Notes: generated by a model from the sequence alone, not told the origin. A stretch of DNA of 64,000 nucleotides from Thiopseudomonas alkaliphila (GCF_001267175.1 NZ_CP012358.1:2293001-2357000); one strand, 5' to 3'. Counted from the stretch's first letter, positions 34,448 to 45,431 are shown. Numbers and translations are program-made.

Positions 34448-37084
34448 ATGCCAACAATTGATTCTCGGTTACGCGAACATGTGCACCTATTGGGTGACTT
34501 GCTAGGGCAAACCATTAAGCAAGCAGTGGGTGCCGAACTCTTTGATAAGGTAGAACGCATCCGGCTAGGAGCTAAATATGCACGGCGCGGACAAGCCCAA
34601 GCACGGCAACAGTTAACCGAGACCTTAGATGGACTGACCGATACTGAATTATTAGCAGTAGCACGGGGCTTTAACCAATTTTTAAACCTGGCCAATATTG
34701 CCGATCAATACCATTTAATGCGTCGTCGGCACGCCGATGAGGCACCGGCTTTTGAAGAGCAAATGCTGGGTCAATTGCTGCAACGGTTAACGGCTAAGGG
34801 GCATGATTTAGCTGAGCTAAAGCAACAGTTAGAAAACCTCAGTATTGAACTGGTGCTAACCGCGCATCCAACTGAAGTCACGCGGCGCACTATGATTGTC
34901 AAATACGACGCCATTGCCCAGCAGTTAGCTGCCTTGGATCATAGCGATCTAACGGATCAAGAGCGCAATCAAGCTCTGCATAAATTACGGGTATTAATCA
35001 ACGAAATTTGGCATACCTCAGAAATTCGTAAACATCAGCCCACGCCATTGGATGAAGCCCGCTGGGGCTTTGCGGTAATTGAACGTTCGCTCTGGAAAGC
35101 CTTGCCCAATACTTTGCGCCATGTGGATCAGGTGTTGCAGGTGCAAGGTGCTGAGCCCTTAGCAGTGACTGCGACGCCGCTTCGTTTTGCTTCGTGGATG
35201 GGCGGCGATCGTGACGGTAACCCTAACGTCACGGCCAATATCACCCAAGAGGTTTTGCTGTGGGCGCGTTGGATTGCGGCGGATTTATTATTAAAAGACA
35301 TCACTAAGCTCACGGCGGAGCTATCAATGCAGCAGGCCAACTTAACCTTGCAGCAACATGCCCAAGGCAGTGATGAGCCGTATCGCGTGGTGTTAAAAAA
35401 ACTGCGCAATCAATTGCGTTATACCCGCACCACCTTACAAAAGTGCATTCAAGAGCAAAGCCCGATACCTGACGATGTGCTCAGTGATAACCAGCAGCTG
35501 CTGGAGCCTTTACTGTTGTGCTATGAGTCCTTGCATGAATCAGGGTTAGGCTTAATTGCCGATGGTGATTTATTAGACTGCATTCGTCGTGCCCAAGCCT
35601 TTGGTTTATTTTTGCTCCGCCTTGATATTCGACAAGATGCGGCGCGGCATGCAGCAGCATTAGATGAAATTACCCAGTGGTTAGGCTTGGGCAGTTATCT
35701 GGCGTGGGATGAAGAGCAAAAGCAAGCATTTTTACGTCAAGAACTGGCCAATAAACGGCCGTTACTGGCTGCTGATTTTGAGCCTTCAGCAGATACCCAA
35801 GAAGTGTTAGATACTTGCAAGGTGGTGGCTAAGACACCGGCTGCCGCCTTGGGCTCCTATGTGATTTCCATGGCCACCGCGCCGTCCGATGTGCTGGCGG
35901 TGCAGTTATTGCTCAAAGAAGCTGGACTGCGGCGCTTTATGGCTGTGGCGCCACTGTTTGAAACCGAGCAAGACCTAGATCATGCGGGGGCTGTGATTGG
36001 GCAATTACTGGCTTTACCGGATTACCGTCAGCAGTTAGCTGGGCCGCAAGAAGTGATGATCGGTTATTCAGACTCAGCCAAAGATGCCGGCACAACGGCT
36101 GCGGCCTGGGCGCAATATCGCGCCCAAGAAGAGCTGGTGGCGGTGTGTGCCAAAGCGGGAGTGGAGCTGCTGTTATTCCATGGCCGTGGCGGTACCGTAG
36201 GTCGTGGCGGTGGACCAGCCCATGAAGCTATTTTATCGCAGCCGCCAGGTTCGGTGGCAGGGCGCTTTAGAACCACCGAGCAAGGCGAAGTAATTCGCTT
36301 TAAATATGGCTTGCCTAAGGTGGCCGAGCAAAACTTAAATTTATATTTGGCCTCGGTTTTGGAGGCTACCGTGGTGCCGCCACCGGCCCCAACTCAAGCT
36401 TGGCGTGATGTGATGGAGCGAATGGCTGCGGATGGCGGGGAGGCTTATCGCGCAGTAGTGCAAGAGGCGCCAGAGTTTGTGGCGTATTTTCGTCAAGCCA
36501 CACCAGAGCAAGAACTAGGCCGCTTGCCCTTAGGCAGTCGTCCGGCGAAGCGTCGTTCGGGGGGGATTGAAAGTTTACGCGCTATTCCATGGATCTTTGC
36601 CTGGACCCAGACGCGCTTAATGCTGCCGGCATGGCTCGGGTGGGAGGAGGCTTTGGCCAAAGCGCTGGAGCGTGGTGAAGCCGCCACTTTAGAAGAAATG
36701 CGTGATCACTGGCCGTTCTTTCGCGCGCGGATTGATATGCTGGAAATGGTGCTGCTAAAAGCGGATCAAGGGATCGCCAGACTATATGACGCCCGTTTAG
36801 TCGAGCCCGCGTTGCAAGGCTTTGGTGAAGCACTGTATGCCAAACTTGAGCAAGCCGTGCAGCAAGTATTGGCTTTGACCGGCGAGGAGCATTTGCTTGA
36901 GCGCCACCCCTTGGTCCGCGCCTCAATTAGCATTCGCGATACTTACTTAGATCCGCTGCATTTACTGCAGGTTGAGTTACTGGATCGCTCGCGCCGGGAG
37001 CACAGTATTGAGCACCCTGAAGTAGAGCAAGCGATGTTAGTCACCGTAGCAGGGATTGCCGCAGGGCTGCGTAACACAGGTTAA
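34448..37084 (+). CDS. ppc: Phosphoenolpyruvate carboxylase
   Basis: An 878-aa cytosolic enzyme that carboxylates phosphoenolpyruvate to oxaloacetate, replenishing the citric acid cycle. Signatures: [14 protein letters not shown] with the catalytic His (about 138), [14 protein letters not shown] (about 255), the [15 protein letters not shown] loop (about 577) and the [10 protein letters not shown] segment (about 698). The length is normal. The start is an ATG with AAAGGAG 6 bp upstream. An intrinsic terminator follows, so it is probably a single-gene transcript. Confidence 0.98.
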   Translation: MPTIDSRLREHVHLLGDLLGQTIKQAVGAELFDKVERIRLGAKYARRGQAQARQQLTETLDGLTDTELLAVARGFNQFLNLANIADQYHLMRRRHADEAPAFEEQMLGQLLQRLTAKGHDLAELKQQLENLSIELVLTAHPTEVTRRTMIVKYDAIAQQLAALDHSDLTDQERNQALHKLRVLINEIWHTSEIRKHQPTPLDEARWGFAVIERSLWKALPNTLRHVDQVLQVQGAEPLAVTATPLRFASWMGGDRDGNPNVTANITQEVLLWARWIAADLLLKDITKLTAELSMQQANLTLQQHAQGSDEPYRVVLKKLRNQLRYTRTTLQKCIQEQSPIPDDVLSDNQQLLEPLLLCYESLHESGLGLIADGDLLDCIRRAQAFGLFLLRLDIRQDAARHAAALDEITQWLGLGSYLAWDEEQKQAFLRQELANKRPLLAADFEPSADTQEVLDTCKVVAKTPAAALGSYVISMATAPSDVLAVQLLLKEAGLRRFMAVAPLFETEQDLDHAGAVIGQLLALPDYRQQLAGPQEVMIGYSDSAKDAGTTAAAWAQYRAQEELVAVCAKAGVELLLFHGRGGTVGRGGGPAHEAILSQPPGSVAGRFRTTEQGEVIRFKYGLPKVAEQNLNLYLASVLEATVVPPPAPTQAWRDVMERMAADGGEAYRAVVQEAPEFVAYFRQATPEQELGRLPLGSRPAKRRSGGIESLRAIPWIFAWTQTRLMLPAWLGWEEALAKALERGEAATLEEMRDHWPFFRARIDMLEMVLLKADQGIARLYDARLVEPALQGFGEALYAKLEQAVQQVLALTGEEHLLERHPLVRASISIRDTYLDPLHLLQVELLDRSRREHSIEHPEVEQAMLVTVAGIAAGLRNTG

Positions 37085-37106
37085 GCCAGCAACGGTTGAG
37101 GCTAAT

Positions 37107-37140
37107 GAAGGTGGGCTTTTAGTCCACCTTCTTAGTTTTT
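37107..37140 (+). terminator. Terminator of ppc
   Basis: An 8-bp perfect stem (GAAGGTGG/CCACCTTC) with a 9-base loop is followed by TTAGTTTTT. Confidence 0.85.
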
Positions 37141-37176
37141 AGCGATGGGTTTCAATGGATCAAACAGAGTGTTTTT

Positions 37177-37941
37177 ATGCAGAGTTTAATAGCCGCTGGT
37201 TGGTTACCCGAGTATTTATCGTTATACACGCTGCTTGGTTTAGTGGCATTAGCCGGGTTGACCTCGTTTATCACTGCGTTTATCGGGATTGGCGGCGGAG
37301 CTATTTTACTGGCAGGACTTAGTTTGTTGATTCCCACTGCCGCGATTATTCCAGTACATGGCTTGGTGCAATTAGGCTCAAATGCTAATCGTGCCGCCAT
37401 GACTTGGCGCTGGATAAATTGGCAAACCATTGCTTGGTTTGCCCCAGGTGTGCTGCTAGGCGCTGGATTAGCCAGTATGTTATTGGTTGAACTACCGGTT
37501 GCTGTATTGCAAACGGCCATTGCGCTCTTTATTTTGTATCTGTGCTGGGGTCCATCTTTATCTGCACTTATTTTAGGTAAGGCGGGTACTTTAGTCGCTG
37601 CCGCGCTGACCACCTTATTGAGTCATTTGGTTGGGGCGACCGGGCCTTTGGTGGGGGCTTTTGTTAAGCAGCAGCAAACTAATCGGCAAGCTACCGTGGC
37701 GACCTTTGCCGCTGCCATGACATTGCAACATGCGCCAAAAGCCATGGTATTTGGCATGGCAGGCTTTGCTTTTAAGCAATGGATTGTGCTGGTGTTGGCA
37801 ATGATTGCAGCTGGCGCGCTGGGCACTAAGCTAGGATTAGGGCGTTTACAAAAAATCAGTGATCAGCACTTTAATGGGTTATTTAATCTCCTGCTGACCC
37901 TAATTGCAGCACGCTTATTGTGGCAGGCGTTGCTGCGGTAA
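37177..37941 (+). CDS. TSUP (TauE/SafE) family membrane permease
   Basis: A 254-aa inner-membrane protein with about eight hydrophobic segments and the TSUP motif FIGIGGGAILLAGL near residue 38, repeated in the second half (HLVGATGPLVGAF). The family exports or imports sulfite, sulfoacetate and related organosulfur compounds. The substrate cannot be read from sequence. Confidence 0.85.
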   Translation: MQSLIAAGWLPEYLSLYTLLGLVALAGLTSFITAFIGIGGGAILLAGLSLLIPTAAIIPVHGLVQLGSNANRAAMTWRWINWQTIAWFAPGVLLGAGLASMLLVELPVAVLQTAIALFILYLCWGPSLSALILGKAGTLVAAALTTLLSHLVGATGPLVGAFVKQQQTNRQATVATFAAAMTLQHAPKAMVFGMAGFAFKQWIVLVLAMIAAGALGTKLGLGRLQKISDQHFNGLFNLLLTLIAARLLWQALLR

Positions 37942-37985
37942 TTAACCAGTGCTGGCGCGAAATGTTTACTGAGTAGCTGAGCCGA

Positions 37986-38378
37986 TTAGTGGGCCCGCAA
38001 ATAATCCCGGCGATGGGGATGCTCAATCCACTGCAGCTGGAGTTTAGGGCCTAACGCGGCGAATAAATAATCGGCTAAATGGTTAGCGTAATAGTGAATA
38101 GAATCAAAGGCATCTTGCCCCGCTGAATGGATATAAAACTGTAATGAATCAGTGGCAGGCCAATGAAACCACGCACCCCCTGCATAGAAAATCGTTGCGG
38201 TTTGTTGATCTAACACTTGCTGATCGCGCTGTTTCGAGTGCAACCAGTGCTCAAGCAGTGGGGCTATTTGTGCGGGCGATACACCGCTGAATTGTGCTTC
38301 TAGCATGACATCGCGGTCTTCATTCCAGTGTTTAATATCCCACGCGTAGTTCAGTAAATAATGCTCAGTGTTTGACAT
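37986..38378 (-). CDS. Hypothetical protein, 130 aa
   Basis: Not recognised. It is a soluble, aromatic-rich protein (YAWDIKHWNEDRDVML, then WFHWPATDSLQFYIHS) with no signal peptide or metal motif. The ATG at 38378 is the only good start. It lies between a convergent TSUP permease and the chromate transporter gene on the same strand (32 bp gap), possibly as its operon partner. Confidence 0.65.
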   Translation of the reverse strand: MSNTEHYLLNYAWDIKHWNEDRDVMLEAQFSGVSPAQIAPLLEHWLHSKQRDQQVLDQQTATIFYAGGAWFHWPATDSLQFYIHSAGQDAFDSIHYYANHLADYLFAALGPKLQLQWIEHPHRRDYLRAH

Positions 38379-38410
38379 CAAAGTGGCCTAAATAAGAAAA
38401 ACAGGCGCCA

Positions 38411-39664
38411 TTATAAAGCTAAGCCCAGCGCCGTAATAGATTGCAACCAGGTATAGCCTAGGCCACACAAGGGGACTAGCAACCAGGCGGGTAATTGCCA
38501 CACCGCCAATGCTAGCCAAGCGAGCAAGGCCAGCGCTAAGTCAGTGGGTTGATAAATACTGCTCAGCCACAGTGGCTGATAGAGCGCGGCTAACAGTAGG
38601 CCGACCACCGCCGCATTGGCTCCGGCTAAGGCGCGGCGAACTGCAGCTTGTTGTTTTAATTGCTGCCAAACGGGTAACACTGCTAACACCAGTAAACCTG
38701 AGGGTAGAAAAATCGCCACTAAACAGAGCAGGCCGCTGAGCCAAGGCCAAGGATGCGAGGGTAATAACGTACCCAAGAAAGCCGCAAAGCTAAACAGTGG
38801 TCCAGGTAAGACTTGGGCCGCGGCATAACCAGCGAGAAACTGCTCGCTGCTGATTAATCCCGGCGTTACCATCTGGGCCTCTAACATGGGCAACACCACA
38901 TGACCGCCGCCAAAGACTAAAGCACCGGCCTGATAAAAGCCGGCGATTGCTTGTAGTAATGGCCATTGGCTGAGGTGGGCTAAGAGGGGCAGTAAAAGCA
39001 ATAACAGTAAAAAAATCGTTAGCCAATACTTGGCCTTGCGCCGCTGGATACGGGTTGTGGTGGGCTGAGGCGTACTCTGAGCTAAGGCGGCGCTAGCTAA
39101 GGGTGAGCTTGGGCTAGGCGTGAGCCAGCGCCAACCAATTAGCGCACTGCCGGCAATGACAACTATTTGAGTGCTAGCGCCAGGCCAGCATAACAGGATG
39201 CAGCAACTGAGCAGCATCAGACTGAGTTGTGCACGAGTGCGACAGAGCTGTTGACCTAGGCTCCAAACCGCGTGGGCGACAATCGCCAGTACCGCCAGTT
39301 TAATCCCAGCTAAAAAATCACTGGGTAGCCGGTTGCGGTAATGACTAAAGCCCAAGGCCAGCATCAACAGCGCAGACGGCAGGGTAAAACCCAGCCAAGC
39401 TGCCAGCGCCCCCTTATTGCCGTGGCGCAGCCAACCCAAAGCAAAACCTACTTGGCTGCTGGCTGGCCCGGGTAAAAACTGACACAACGCCACTAAATCA
39501 CCGTACTCGGCCGCACTGAGCCAGCGCCGCCGCTGGACAAACTCGTGCTGAAAATAAGCCAGATGAGCACTAGGCCCGCCAAAGGAGGTCAGCCCTAAGC
39601 GCAGGAAAATCAGAAAAATAGCGTAGGTTTTAGCCCAGCCCTTAGCACTCGAAGCACTATGCAT
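38411..39664 (-). CDS. chrA: Chromate transporter, two-domain type
   Basis: A 417-aa inner-membrane protein with two CHR domains. The first has FLRLGLTSFGGPSAHLAY and CQFLPGPASSQVGFALG (about residues 15-90), the second ALVFGGGHVVLPMLE and AAQVLPGPLFSFAAFLG (about residues 250-300). ChrA exports chromate. The protein could also move other oxyanions. It is divergent from an AraC-type regulator and may be under a separate signal. Confidence 0.93.
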   Translation of the reverse strand: MHSASSAKGWAKTYAIFLIFLRLGLTSFGGPSAHLAYFQHEFVQRRRWLSAAEYGDLVALCQFLPGPASSQVGFALGWLRHGNKGALAAWLGFTLPSALLMLALGFSHYRNRLPSDFLAGIKLAVLAIVAHAVWSLGQQLCRTRAQLSLMLLSCCILLCWPGASTQIVVIAGSALIGWRWLTPSPSSPLASAALAQSTPQPTTTRIQRRKAKYWLTIFLLLLLLLPLLAHLSQWPLLQAIAGFYQAGALVFGGGHVVLPMLEAQMVTPGLISSEQFLAGYAAAQVLPGPLFSFAAFLGTLLPSHPWPWLSGLLCLVAIFLPSGLLVLAVLPVWQQLKQQAAVRRALAGANAAVVGLLLAALYQPLWLSSIYQPTDLALALLAWLALAVWQLPAWLLVPLCGLGYTWLQSITALGLAL

Positions 39665-39802
39665 AGTGGTGATTAGTTGCCAATTAAGAGAAAAGTCACA
39701 CTAATGCACTATAGGGGGGAATTATGACGCTGTGGTGAAATCAATCGGTTATTGCTTGGGTGGTGACGTCTCACCACTTAGATCGACCGCTAGGATATGC
39801 CT

Positions 39803-40567
39803 ATGTTAACCGCCCGTTTAACGCCACTTGCTCCCACTAAGCAGCAGCACACCCATGTGCATCATCAATTAGTCTTTGCGCTACAAGGCGTAGCCGAGTT
39901 TGAGGTTGCTGGCCAAGGCGGGGTAGTGGCCGCTGAACAAGCCTGTTTAGTGCCCAGTGATGCCAGTCATGAATTTGCTGGGGTAGGTGATAACCGCATG
40001 TTGATTCTGGATTTGGCAGCGCTGGCTGATCCGGCGGATCGGCGTAGCTCGTGGCAACGTTTGTTTGATCAACCCCGTTACCTCAGAATCGATCCAAAGC
40101 TGCATCAACTGTTGCATTATGTTCAGCTTGAGTTACCCCAAGCCACTGCTAATCCATTGCTGATGCAGGCCTTAGGGCAGGTGGTGGTGCAGGCGTTACA
40201 TCACCGTGTATTTGCCGATCAAAGCGTGCAGCAGATGTGGCAACGGCTGGATATGCAGCAGTTACAAACCTACGTCGCGCAGCATTTAGAACGGCGGATT
40301 GCCGTGGCTGAGTTGGCTGCGTTAATGCATCTGAGTGTTGGCCATTTTTATGCTTTGTTTAAACAGCAAACCGGCATGACCCCCCAGCGTTTTTTATTGC
40401 AACAACGCTTAGAAAAAGCCTTATTTTTATTGCGGGAAACCCAGCAACCCTTAGCAGTGGTGGCAGAAAATTGCGGCTTCTCCAGCCAAAGTGCGCTGAC
40501 TAGTTGGCTGCGCAAGCACTATGGCATTACTCCTAGGGCCTTGCGACTATGCAGTCAGCCTCGGTAA
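39803..40567 (+). CDS. AraC-family regulator, possible regulator of putA
   Basis: A 254-aa regulator with an N-terminal cupin-like ligand domain (HHQLVFALQG, SDASHEF) and a C-terminal double helix-turn-helix (VAELAALMHLSVGHFYALFK, then VAENCGFSSQSALTSWLRKHYG) at about residues 165-250. ATGs at 39797 and 39803 both exist; AGGA is adjacent to the first and correctly spaced for the second. It lies 136 bp before putA on the same strand. In pseudomonads the AraC-type PruR activates putA. Homology to PruR is a guess from position. Confidence 0.88.
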   Translation: MLTARLTPLAPTKQQHTHVHHQLVFALQGVAEFEVAGQGGVVAAEQACLVPSDASHEFAGVGDNRMLILDLAALADPADRRSSWQRLFDQPRYLRIDPKLHQLLHYVQLELPQATANPLLMQALGQVVVQALHHRVFADQSVQQMWQRLDMQQLQTYVAQHLERRIAVAELAALMHLSVGHFYALFKQQTGMTPQRFLLQQRLEKALFLLRETQQPLAVVAENCGFSSQSALTSWLRKHYGITPRALRLCSQPR

Positions 40568-40703
40568 CACTTTAGTGGTAAATCAGAGAACCGGAGTAAA
40601 AAATCAGAGAATCCTGTAACGGTCGCCGTTAATAAATTGCTTACAGTGAAAATCATTCACGCTTGTCATGGCTTTCTGTGATGACTCACTGTAGGAGATG
40701 GAT

Positions 40704-43700
40704 ATGTTTCAGGCCCAAAGGCTGCTTAAGGGGTTACCCGAGTTATCAGCCGCTGCTTTTTTTCCGCAAATTAGTGCCAATTATGCCCCCGATGAGACTG
40801 CCTATTTAGAACAGCTGATCCAGCTGCTCAATACTCAAGAATCAGAAATCCAAGGGATTCAACAGCACACTCAACAGCTGATAGAGCAGGTGCGTGGGCA
40901 ACAGCAAAAGGTCTCCTTATTAGATCAGTTGCTGCGGGAATATAGTTTAGATACCCAAGAAGGCTTAATGCTGATGTGCTTAGCTGAAGCACTGTTGCGG
41001 GTGCCGGATAAGTACAGCATGGATGCCTTAATCAGTGATCGCTTCAGTGCTGCGCAGTGGCAACAGCAGCTGGGGCAAAGTGACAGTTGGTTGGTTAATT
41101 TTGCAGCTTGGAGCTTGCGTCTAACCGGCAAACTGGTGCAGCCAACCCGCGCTTTAAGCGATCCACCCAGCATGATGCATCGGTTGTTAAGTCGCAGCGC
41201 CGAGCCGGTGATTCGTCAAGCCCTGCGTAAAGCGATGAAAATTATGGGTGAGCAATTTGTGCTAGGGCAAACCATGGCACAAGCGCTGCATAAGGGTAAA
41301 CGCTGGGTAGCCAAAGGCTATGATTATTCCTTTGATATGTTGGGTGAGGCGGCGTTAACCGCAGCCGACGCCGCAGCCTACTGGGAAGATTACCGCGCAG
41401 CCATTGAGGCGGTGGGTCGCGCACAGTTAGCGACCAGCCATAATTATCCGTCGATTTCGATTAAGTTATCGGCGTTACATCCACGCTATGAAGTGGCGCA
41501 ACAGCAGCGGGTGCTGAGCGAGCTGTTTACTCAGGTGCGGCGCCTTGCACTACAGGCAAAGCAGCAAGGGGTGGCAATCACCATTGATGCCGAAGAAGCT
41601 GATCGGTTAGAGCTGTCGCTGTTGTTATTTGAGCAATTAATTAAAGACCCTGAACTGAGCGGCTGGGGCCAGCTAGGAATAGTGGTGCAAGCTTACTCTA
41701 AGCGTTGTTTGCCGGTGTTGGTGTGGCTGACGTTACTGACTAAAGAGCAGGCCACGAGCATTCCTGTACGTTTGGTCAAGGGCGCCTACTGGGACACTGA
41801 GATTAAGCATAGTCAGGTCCAAGGTTTGGCTGGCTATCCGGTGTTTACGCGCAAAGAAGGCACCGATGTCTCGTATTTAGCCGCCGCACGCTTTTTGCTA
41901 TCAGCGGCCACTGAAGGCGCACTCTACCCACAATTTGCTACCCATAATGCCCACACCGTTTGCAGTATTTTGCAGTTTGCCGGTCACCGTGCCTTTGAAT
42001 TTCAGCGCCTGCATGGCATGGGCGATGCGCTCTATGATCAGCTGTTACAGCAACATCCCGGACAAGCGGTGCGGATTTATGCCCCGGTCGGTGCGCACCA
42101 AGAGCTATTGCCATACTTAGTGCGGCGCTTGCTGGAAAACGGCGCCAACTCTTCATTTGTGCATCAGTTGCAAGATCCACGAATTCCGATTGCTCAGCTG
42201 ACTCAGCATCCGCTAACGCGCTTAAGCGCTTATCCCGCCTTGTATAACGACAAGATTGTATTACCGAGCCAAATTTTTTACGGCTTACGCACTAACTCCC
42301 AAGGAATCAATATGAACATTCAAGCACAGTGGTCGGCATTGGAGGCTGAGTTTAAACCGCAGCTCACTCGGCAGTGGCAAGCTGCACCGATGATTAATGG
42401 TGAGCCTTTAGTGGGGGAGCCACATACCGTGGTGTGTCCGTTTAATACTCAACAAGTGGTCGGGCAAGTACAGCTTGCTACGGCCAGTCAAGCGGCACAA
42501 GCCATGGCCGCTTTAGAGCAGGCTTGGCCGGCTTGGAATGCCACTGCCGTTGAGCAGCGAGCAGCTATTTTGCTGCGCTGCGCAGACTTACTGGAACAGC
42601 ATCGGGCTGAGTTGATGGCTTTATGTTGTTTAGAAGCGGGTAAAAGTTTGCAAGATGGCATTGATGAAGTGCGCGAAGCCGTGGATTTTTGTCGCTATTA
42701 CGCGCAACAAGCAGAGCAGCGTTTGCAGTCGAGTGAGTTATTAGGCCCCACCGGAGAGCGTAATACCTTGTTTTATCAGGGACGAGGAGTCTTTGCCTGT
42801 ATTAGCCCGTGGAACTTTCCTTTGGCGATCTTCTTGGGGCAGATTAGCGCCGCCTTAGTGGCAGGCAATACCGTGTTAGCTAAGCCCGCCGAGCAAACCA
42901 GCTTAGTGGCCCAGCGTGCCATAGAGTTATTGTTTGAAGCGGGCTTACCCACTACAGCGCTGGCCTTTTTACCAGGCAGTGGCAATCAGTTGGGGGCAGT
43001 GTTTTGCCATGATGCTCGCTTAGCGGGGGTGTGCTTTACCGGTTCGACCCAAACCGCACGGCAAATCAATCAGCGCCTTGCGGATAAGCCTGGAATGATT
43101 GCCCGCTTAGTGGCTGAAACCGGTGGGCAAAATGCGATGATTGTTGACTCGACCGCCTTACCTGAACAAGTGGTGCAGGATGTGCTGGCCTCAGCCTTCA
43201 CCAGTGCAGGGCAGCGTTGTTCAGCGCTACGGGTGCTGTATCTACAAGAAGAGATTGCTGACACAATTTTGCGTTTATTGACCGGGGCCTTACAAGAGTT
43301 AAGCCTTGGCCCAAGTTGTTTGCGTGAGACTGATGTCGGTCCGGTGATTGATCGCGCTGCCCAGCAACGCTTACTGCAACATATCGAGTTATTTCAACAG
43401 CAAGGTCGCCTGTTAGCTCAAGCCCCCTTGCCCAAAGGACTGCTCGATAGCGGCTATTTTGTCCAGCCGAGTGTGTTGCAGTTGGCGCATCTGTCAGAAC
43501 TCAGTGAAGAGCACTTTGGCCCCATTTTGCATGTGCGCCGTTATCCCGCCCAGCAGTTAGCCGAAGTGCTGGAAGAGATTAACAGCAGTGGCTTTGGCTT
43601 GACCTTAGGCGTGCATAGCCGTAATCAGCAGACCGCTGACTTTATTGAGCAGCGGGCCAAAGTGGGCAATCTGTACGTTAATCGCAACCAAATTGGTGCT

Positions 43701-43859
43701 GCGGTAGGGGTGCAGCCGTTTGGTGGCCAAGGCCTATCTGGTACTGGGCCCAAAGCCGGTGGCCCAAACTACTTGTTCAGCTTTATTACCGAGCGGGTAA
43801 CCACCACTAATACTGCCGCCATTGGTGGCAATGCCTCGTTGTTATCGTTACAGGGCTGA
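40704..43859 (+). CDS. putA: Bifunctional proline dehydrogenase/P5C dehydrogenase
   Basis: A 1051-aa enzyme that oxidises proline to glutamate in two steps. The proline dehydrogenase barrel lies at about residues 180-490 (VRLVKGAYWDTEIKH, FATHNAHTV). The aldehyde dehydrogenase part lies at about 540-1030 (SPWNFPLAI, catalytic Glu in AETGGQNAM and Cys in SAGQRCSALR). There is no ribbon-helix-helix DNA-binding domain at the N-terminus, unlike the ~1300-aa PutA of most pseudomonads, so it should not repress its own operon. The ATG at 40704 is better spaced from AGGAG (40693-40697) than the ATG at 40698. putP follows. Confidence 0.96.
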   Translation: MFQAQRLLKGLPELSAAAFFPQISANYAPDETAYLEQLIQLLNTQESEIQGIQQHTQQLIEQVRGQQQKVSLLDQLLREYSLDTQEGLMLMCLAEALLRVPDKYSMDALISDRFSAAQWQQQLGQSDSWLVNFAAWSLRLTGKLVQPTRALSDPPSMMHRLLSRSAEPVIRQALRKAMKIMGEQFVLGQTMAQALHKGKRWVAKGYDYSFDMLGEAALTAADAAAYWEDYRAAIEAVGRAQLATSHNYPSISIKLSALHPRYEVAQQQRVLSELFTQVRRLALQAKQQGVAITIDAEEADRLELSLLLFEQLIKDPELSGWGQLGIVVQAYSKRCLPVLVWLTLLTKEQATSIPVRLVKGAYWDTEIKHSQVQGLAGYPVFTRKEGTDVSYLAAARFLLSAATEGALYPQFATHNAHTVCSILQFAGHRAFEFQRLHGMGDALYDQLLQQHPGQAVRIYAPVGAHQELLPYLVRRLLENGANSSFVHQLQDPRIPIAQLTQHPLTRLSAYPALYNDKIVLPSQIFYGLRTNSQGINMNIQAQWSALEAEFKPQLTRQWQAAPMINGEPLVGEPHTVVCPFNTQQVVGQVQLATASQAAQAMAALEQAWPAWNATAVEQRAAILLRCADLLEQHRAELMALCCLEAGKSLQDGIDEVREAVDFCRYYAQQAEQRLQSSELLGPTGERNTLFYQGRGVFACISPWNFPLAIFLGQISAALVAGNTVLAKPAEQTSLVAQRAIELLFEAGLPTTALAFLPGSGNQLGAVFCHDARLAGVCFTGSTQTARQINQRLADKPGMIARLVAETGGQNAMIVDSTALPEQVVQDVLASAFTSAGQRCSALRVLYLQEEIADTILRLLTGALQELSLGPSCLRETDVGPVIDRAAQQRLLQHIELFQQQGRLLAQAPLPKGLLDSGYFVQPSVLQLAHLSELSEEHFGPILHVRRYPAQQLAEVLEEINSSGFGLTLGVHSRNQQTADFIEQRAKVGNLYVNRNQIGAAVGVQPFGGQGLSGTGPKAGGPNYLFSFITERVTTTNTAAIGGNASLLSLQG

Positions 43860-43891
43860 GCTTGATACAGCCAGCCCTAGGAGTGCAACCC

Positions 43892-43919
43892 AGCGACCGC
43901 CACCTGTGAGTCGGTCGCT
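43892..43919 (+). terminator. Hairpin between putA and putP
   Basis: A perfect 8-bp stem (AGCGACCG/CGGTCGCT) with a 12-base loop, no T tract. It probably attenuates or stabilises mRNA rather than fully separating the genes. Confidence 0.5.
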
Positions 43920-43946
43920 GCATAACAATAAAATAAGGTGATCATA

Positions 43947-45431
43947 ATGAATGTTTCTACACCGACGTTAGTGACCTTTGCCCTCTATATTGGGCTGATG
44001 TTATTTATTGGCTTTTGGGCTTGGCGCTCAACTAAAAACTTTTCCGACTACATTTTAGGTGGCCGCAGCTTAGGCAGTTTTGTTACGGCCATGTCGGCTG
44101 GCGCCTCGGATATGAGCGGTTGGCTATTGATGGGCTTACCTGGGGCCATCTTTGTGGCTGGCTTATCGCAAAGCTGGATTGCCATCGGCTTGGTCACTGG
44201 CGCTTGGCTTAATTGGCTATTTGTTGCCGGACGGTTACGGGTGCACACCGAGTTTAATCACAACGCCTTAACCTTGCCCGACTACTTTACTCACCGTTTT
44301 GAAGATCACAGCCATGTGTTGCGGATTCTATCGGCCACCGTAATTTTGCTGTTTTTCACCCTGTACTGCGCCTCAGGCGTGGTGGCCGCAGCCCGCTTAT
44401 TTGAAAGTACCTTTGGCCTAGATTACAGCGTGGCAATCTGGCTAGGCGCAGCTGCGACGGTAATTTATGTGTTTATTGGCGGTTTTTTAGCCGTTAGTTG
44501 GACTGATACGGTACAAGCGATGTTGATGATTTTTGCATTGCTGATTACGCCGATTTTTGTGTTATTAGCCTTGGGCGATTTACCCAGCACCCTGCTCAGT
44601 ATTGAACAGGTTAATCCCAGCCATTTTGATATGTTCCATGGGCTGAGTGCGGTGGCGATTATTTCATTATTGGGCTGGGGTTTGGGCTACTTTGGCCAGC
44701 CGCATATCTTAGTGCGCTTTATGGCCGCCGAATCGGTTAGCACCATTCCTAATGCACGGCGGATTAGTATTAGCTGGATGCTGCTGACCTTAGCGGGTGC
44801 GGTGGCCGTAGGCTTTTTTGGCACTGCCTATTTTGCCCAGCATCCCGAGCAAGCAGGACTGGTGAGCGGTAACAGTGAGCGGGTGTTTTTAGAGTTGGCC
44901 AAAATTTTATTTAATCCGTGGGTAGCTGGCGTTATTTTAGCTGGGGTATTGGCCGCCGTAATGAGCACCTTAAGCTGCCAGCTGCTGGTGAGTTCCAGTG
45001 CCATCACTGAGGACTTTTATAAAGCTTTTTTGCGCAAAAATGCCTCCCAGCGTGAATTAGTTTGGGTGGGACGGTTAATGGTCTTGGGGGTGGCATTACT
45101 GGCAATTTATTTGGCGGCTGATCCCAACAGTAAAGTGCTGGATATTGTGTCTTACGCTTGGGCTGGGTTTGGCGCGGCCTTTGGTCCGGTAATTTTACTG
45201 TCGGTTACTTGGCCACGGATGACGCGCAATGGTGCGGTGGCCGGTATTTTGGTCGGGGCTTTAACCGTGGTGCTGTGGAAGCAGTTCATTGATCTAGGCC
45301 TGTATGAAATTATTCCTGGCTTTGCCTTGGCTAGTGTGGCGATCATTGTTGTCAGCTTGCTCGGTAAGCCGCCGGCTGCCAGTATTCAGCAACGCTTTGC
45401 CCAAGCTGATCAGGTGTTTAAGCAAGGCTAA
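43947..45431 (+). CDS. putP: Sodium/proline symporter
   Basis: A 494-aa sodium:solute symporter with about 13 membrane segments. Typical PutP motifs are SDYILGGRSLGSFVTAMSAG (residues about 30-50, binding proline and sodium), ASDMSGWLLMGLPG and GWGLGYFGQPHI. It imports proline for PutA. I chose the ATG at 43947, with AAGGTG 6 bp upstream. It lies 87 bp behind putA. Confidence 0.96.
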   Translation: MNVSTPTLVTFALYIGLMLFIGFWAWRSTKNFSDYILGGRSLGSFVTAMSAGASDMSGWLLMGLPGAIFVAGLSQSWIAIGLVTGAWLNWLFVAGRLRVHTEFNHNALTLPDYFTHRFEDHSHVLRILSATVILLFFTLYCASGVVAAARLFESTFGLDYSVAIWLGAAATVIYVFIGGFLAVSWTDTVQAMLMIFALLITPIFVLLALGDLPSTLLSIEQVNPSHFDMFHGLSAVAIISLLGWGLGYFGQPHILVRFMAAESVSTIPNARRISISWMLLTLAGAVAVGFFGTAYFAQHPEQAGLVSGNSERVFLELAKILFNPWVAGVILAGVLAAVMSTLSCQLLVSSSAITEDFYKAFLRKNASQRELVWVGRLMVLGVALLAIYLAADPNSKVLDIVSYAWAGFGAAFGPVILLSVTWPRMTRNGAVAGILVGALTVVLWKQFIDLGLYEIIPGFALASVAIIVVSLLGKPPAASIQQRFAQADQVFKQG

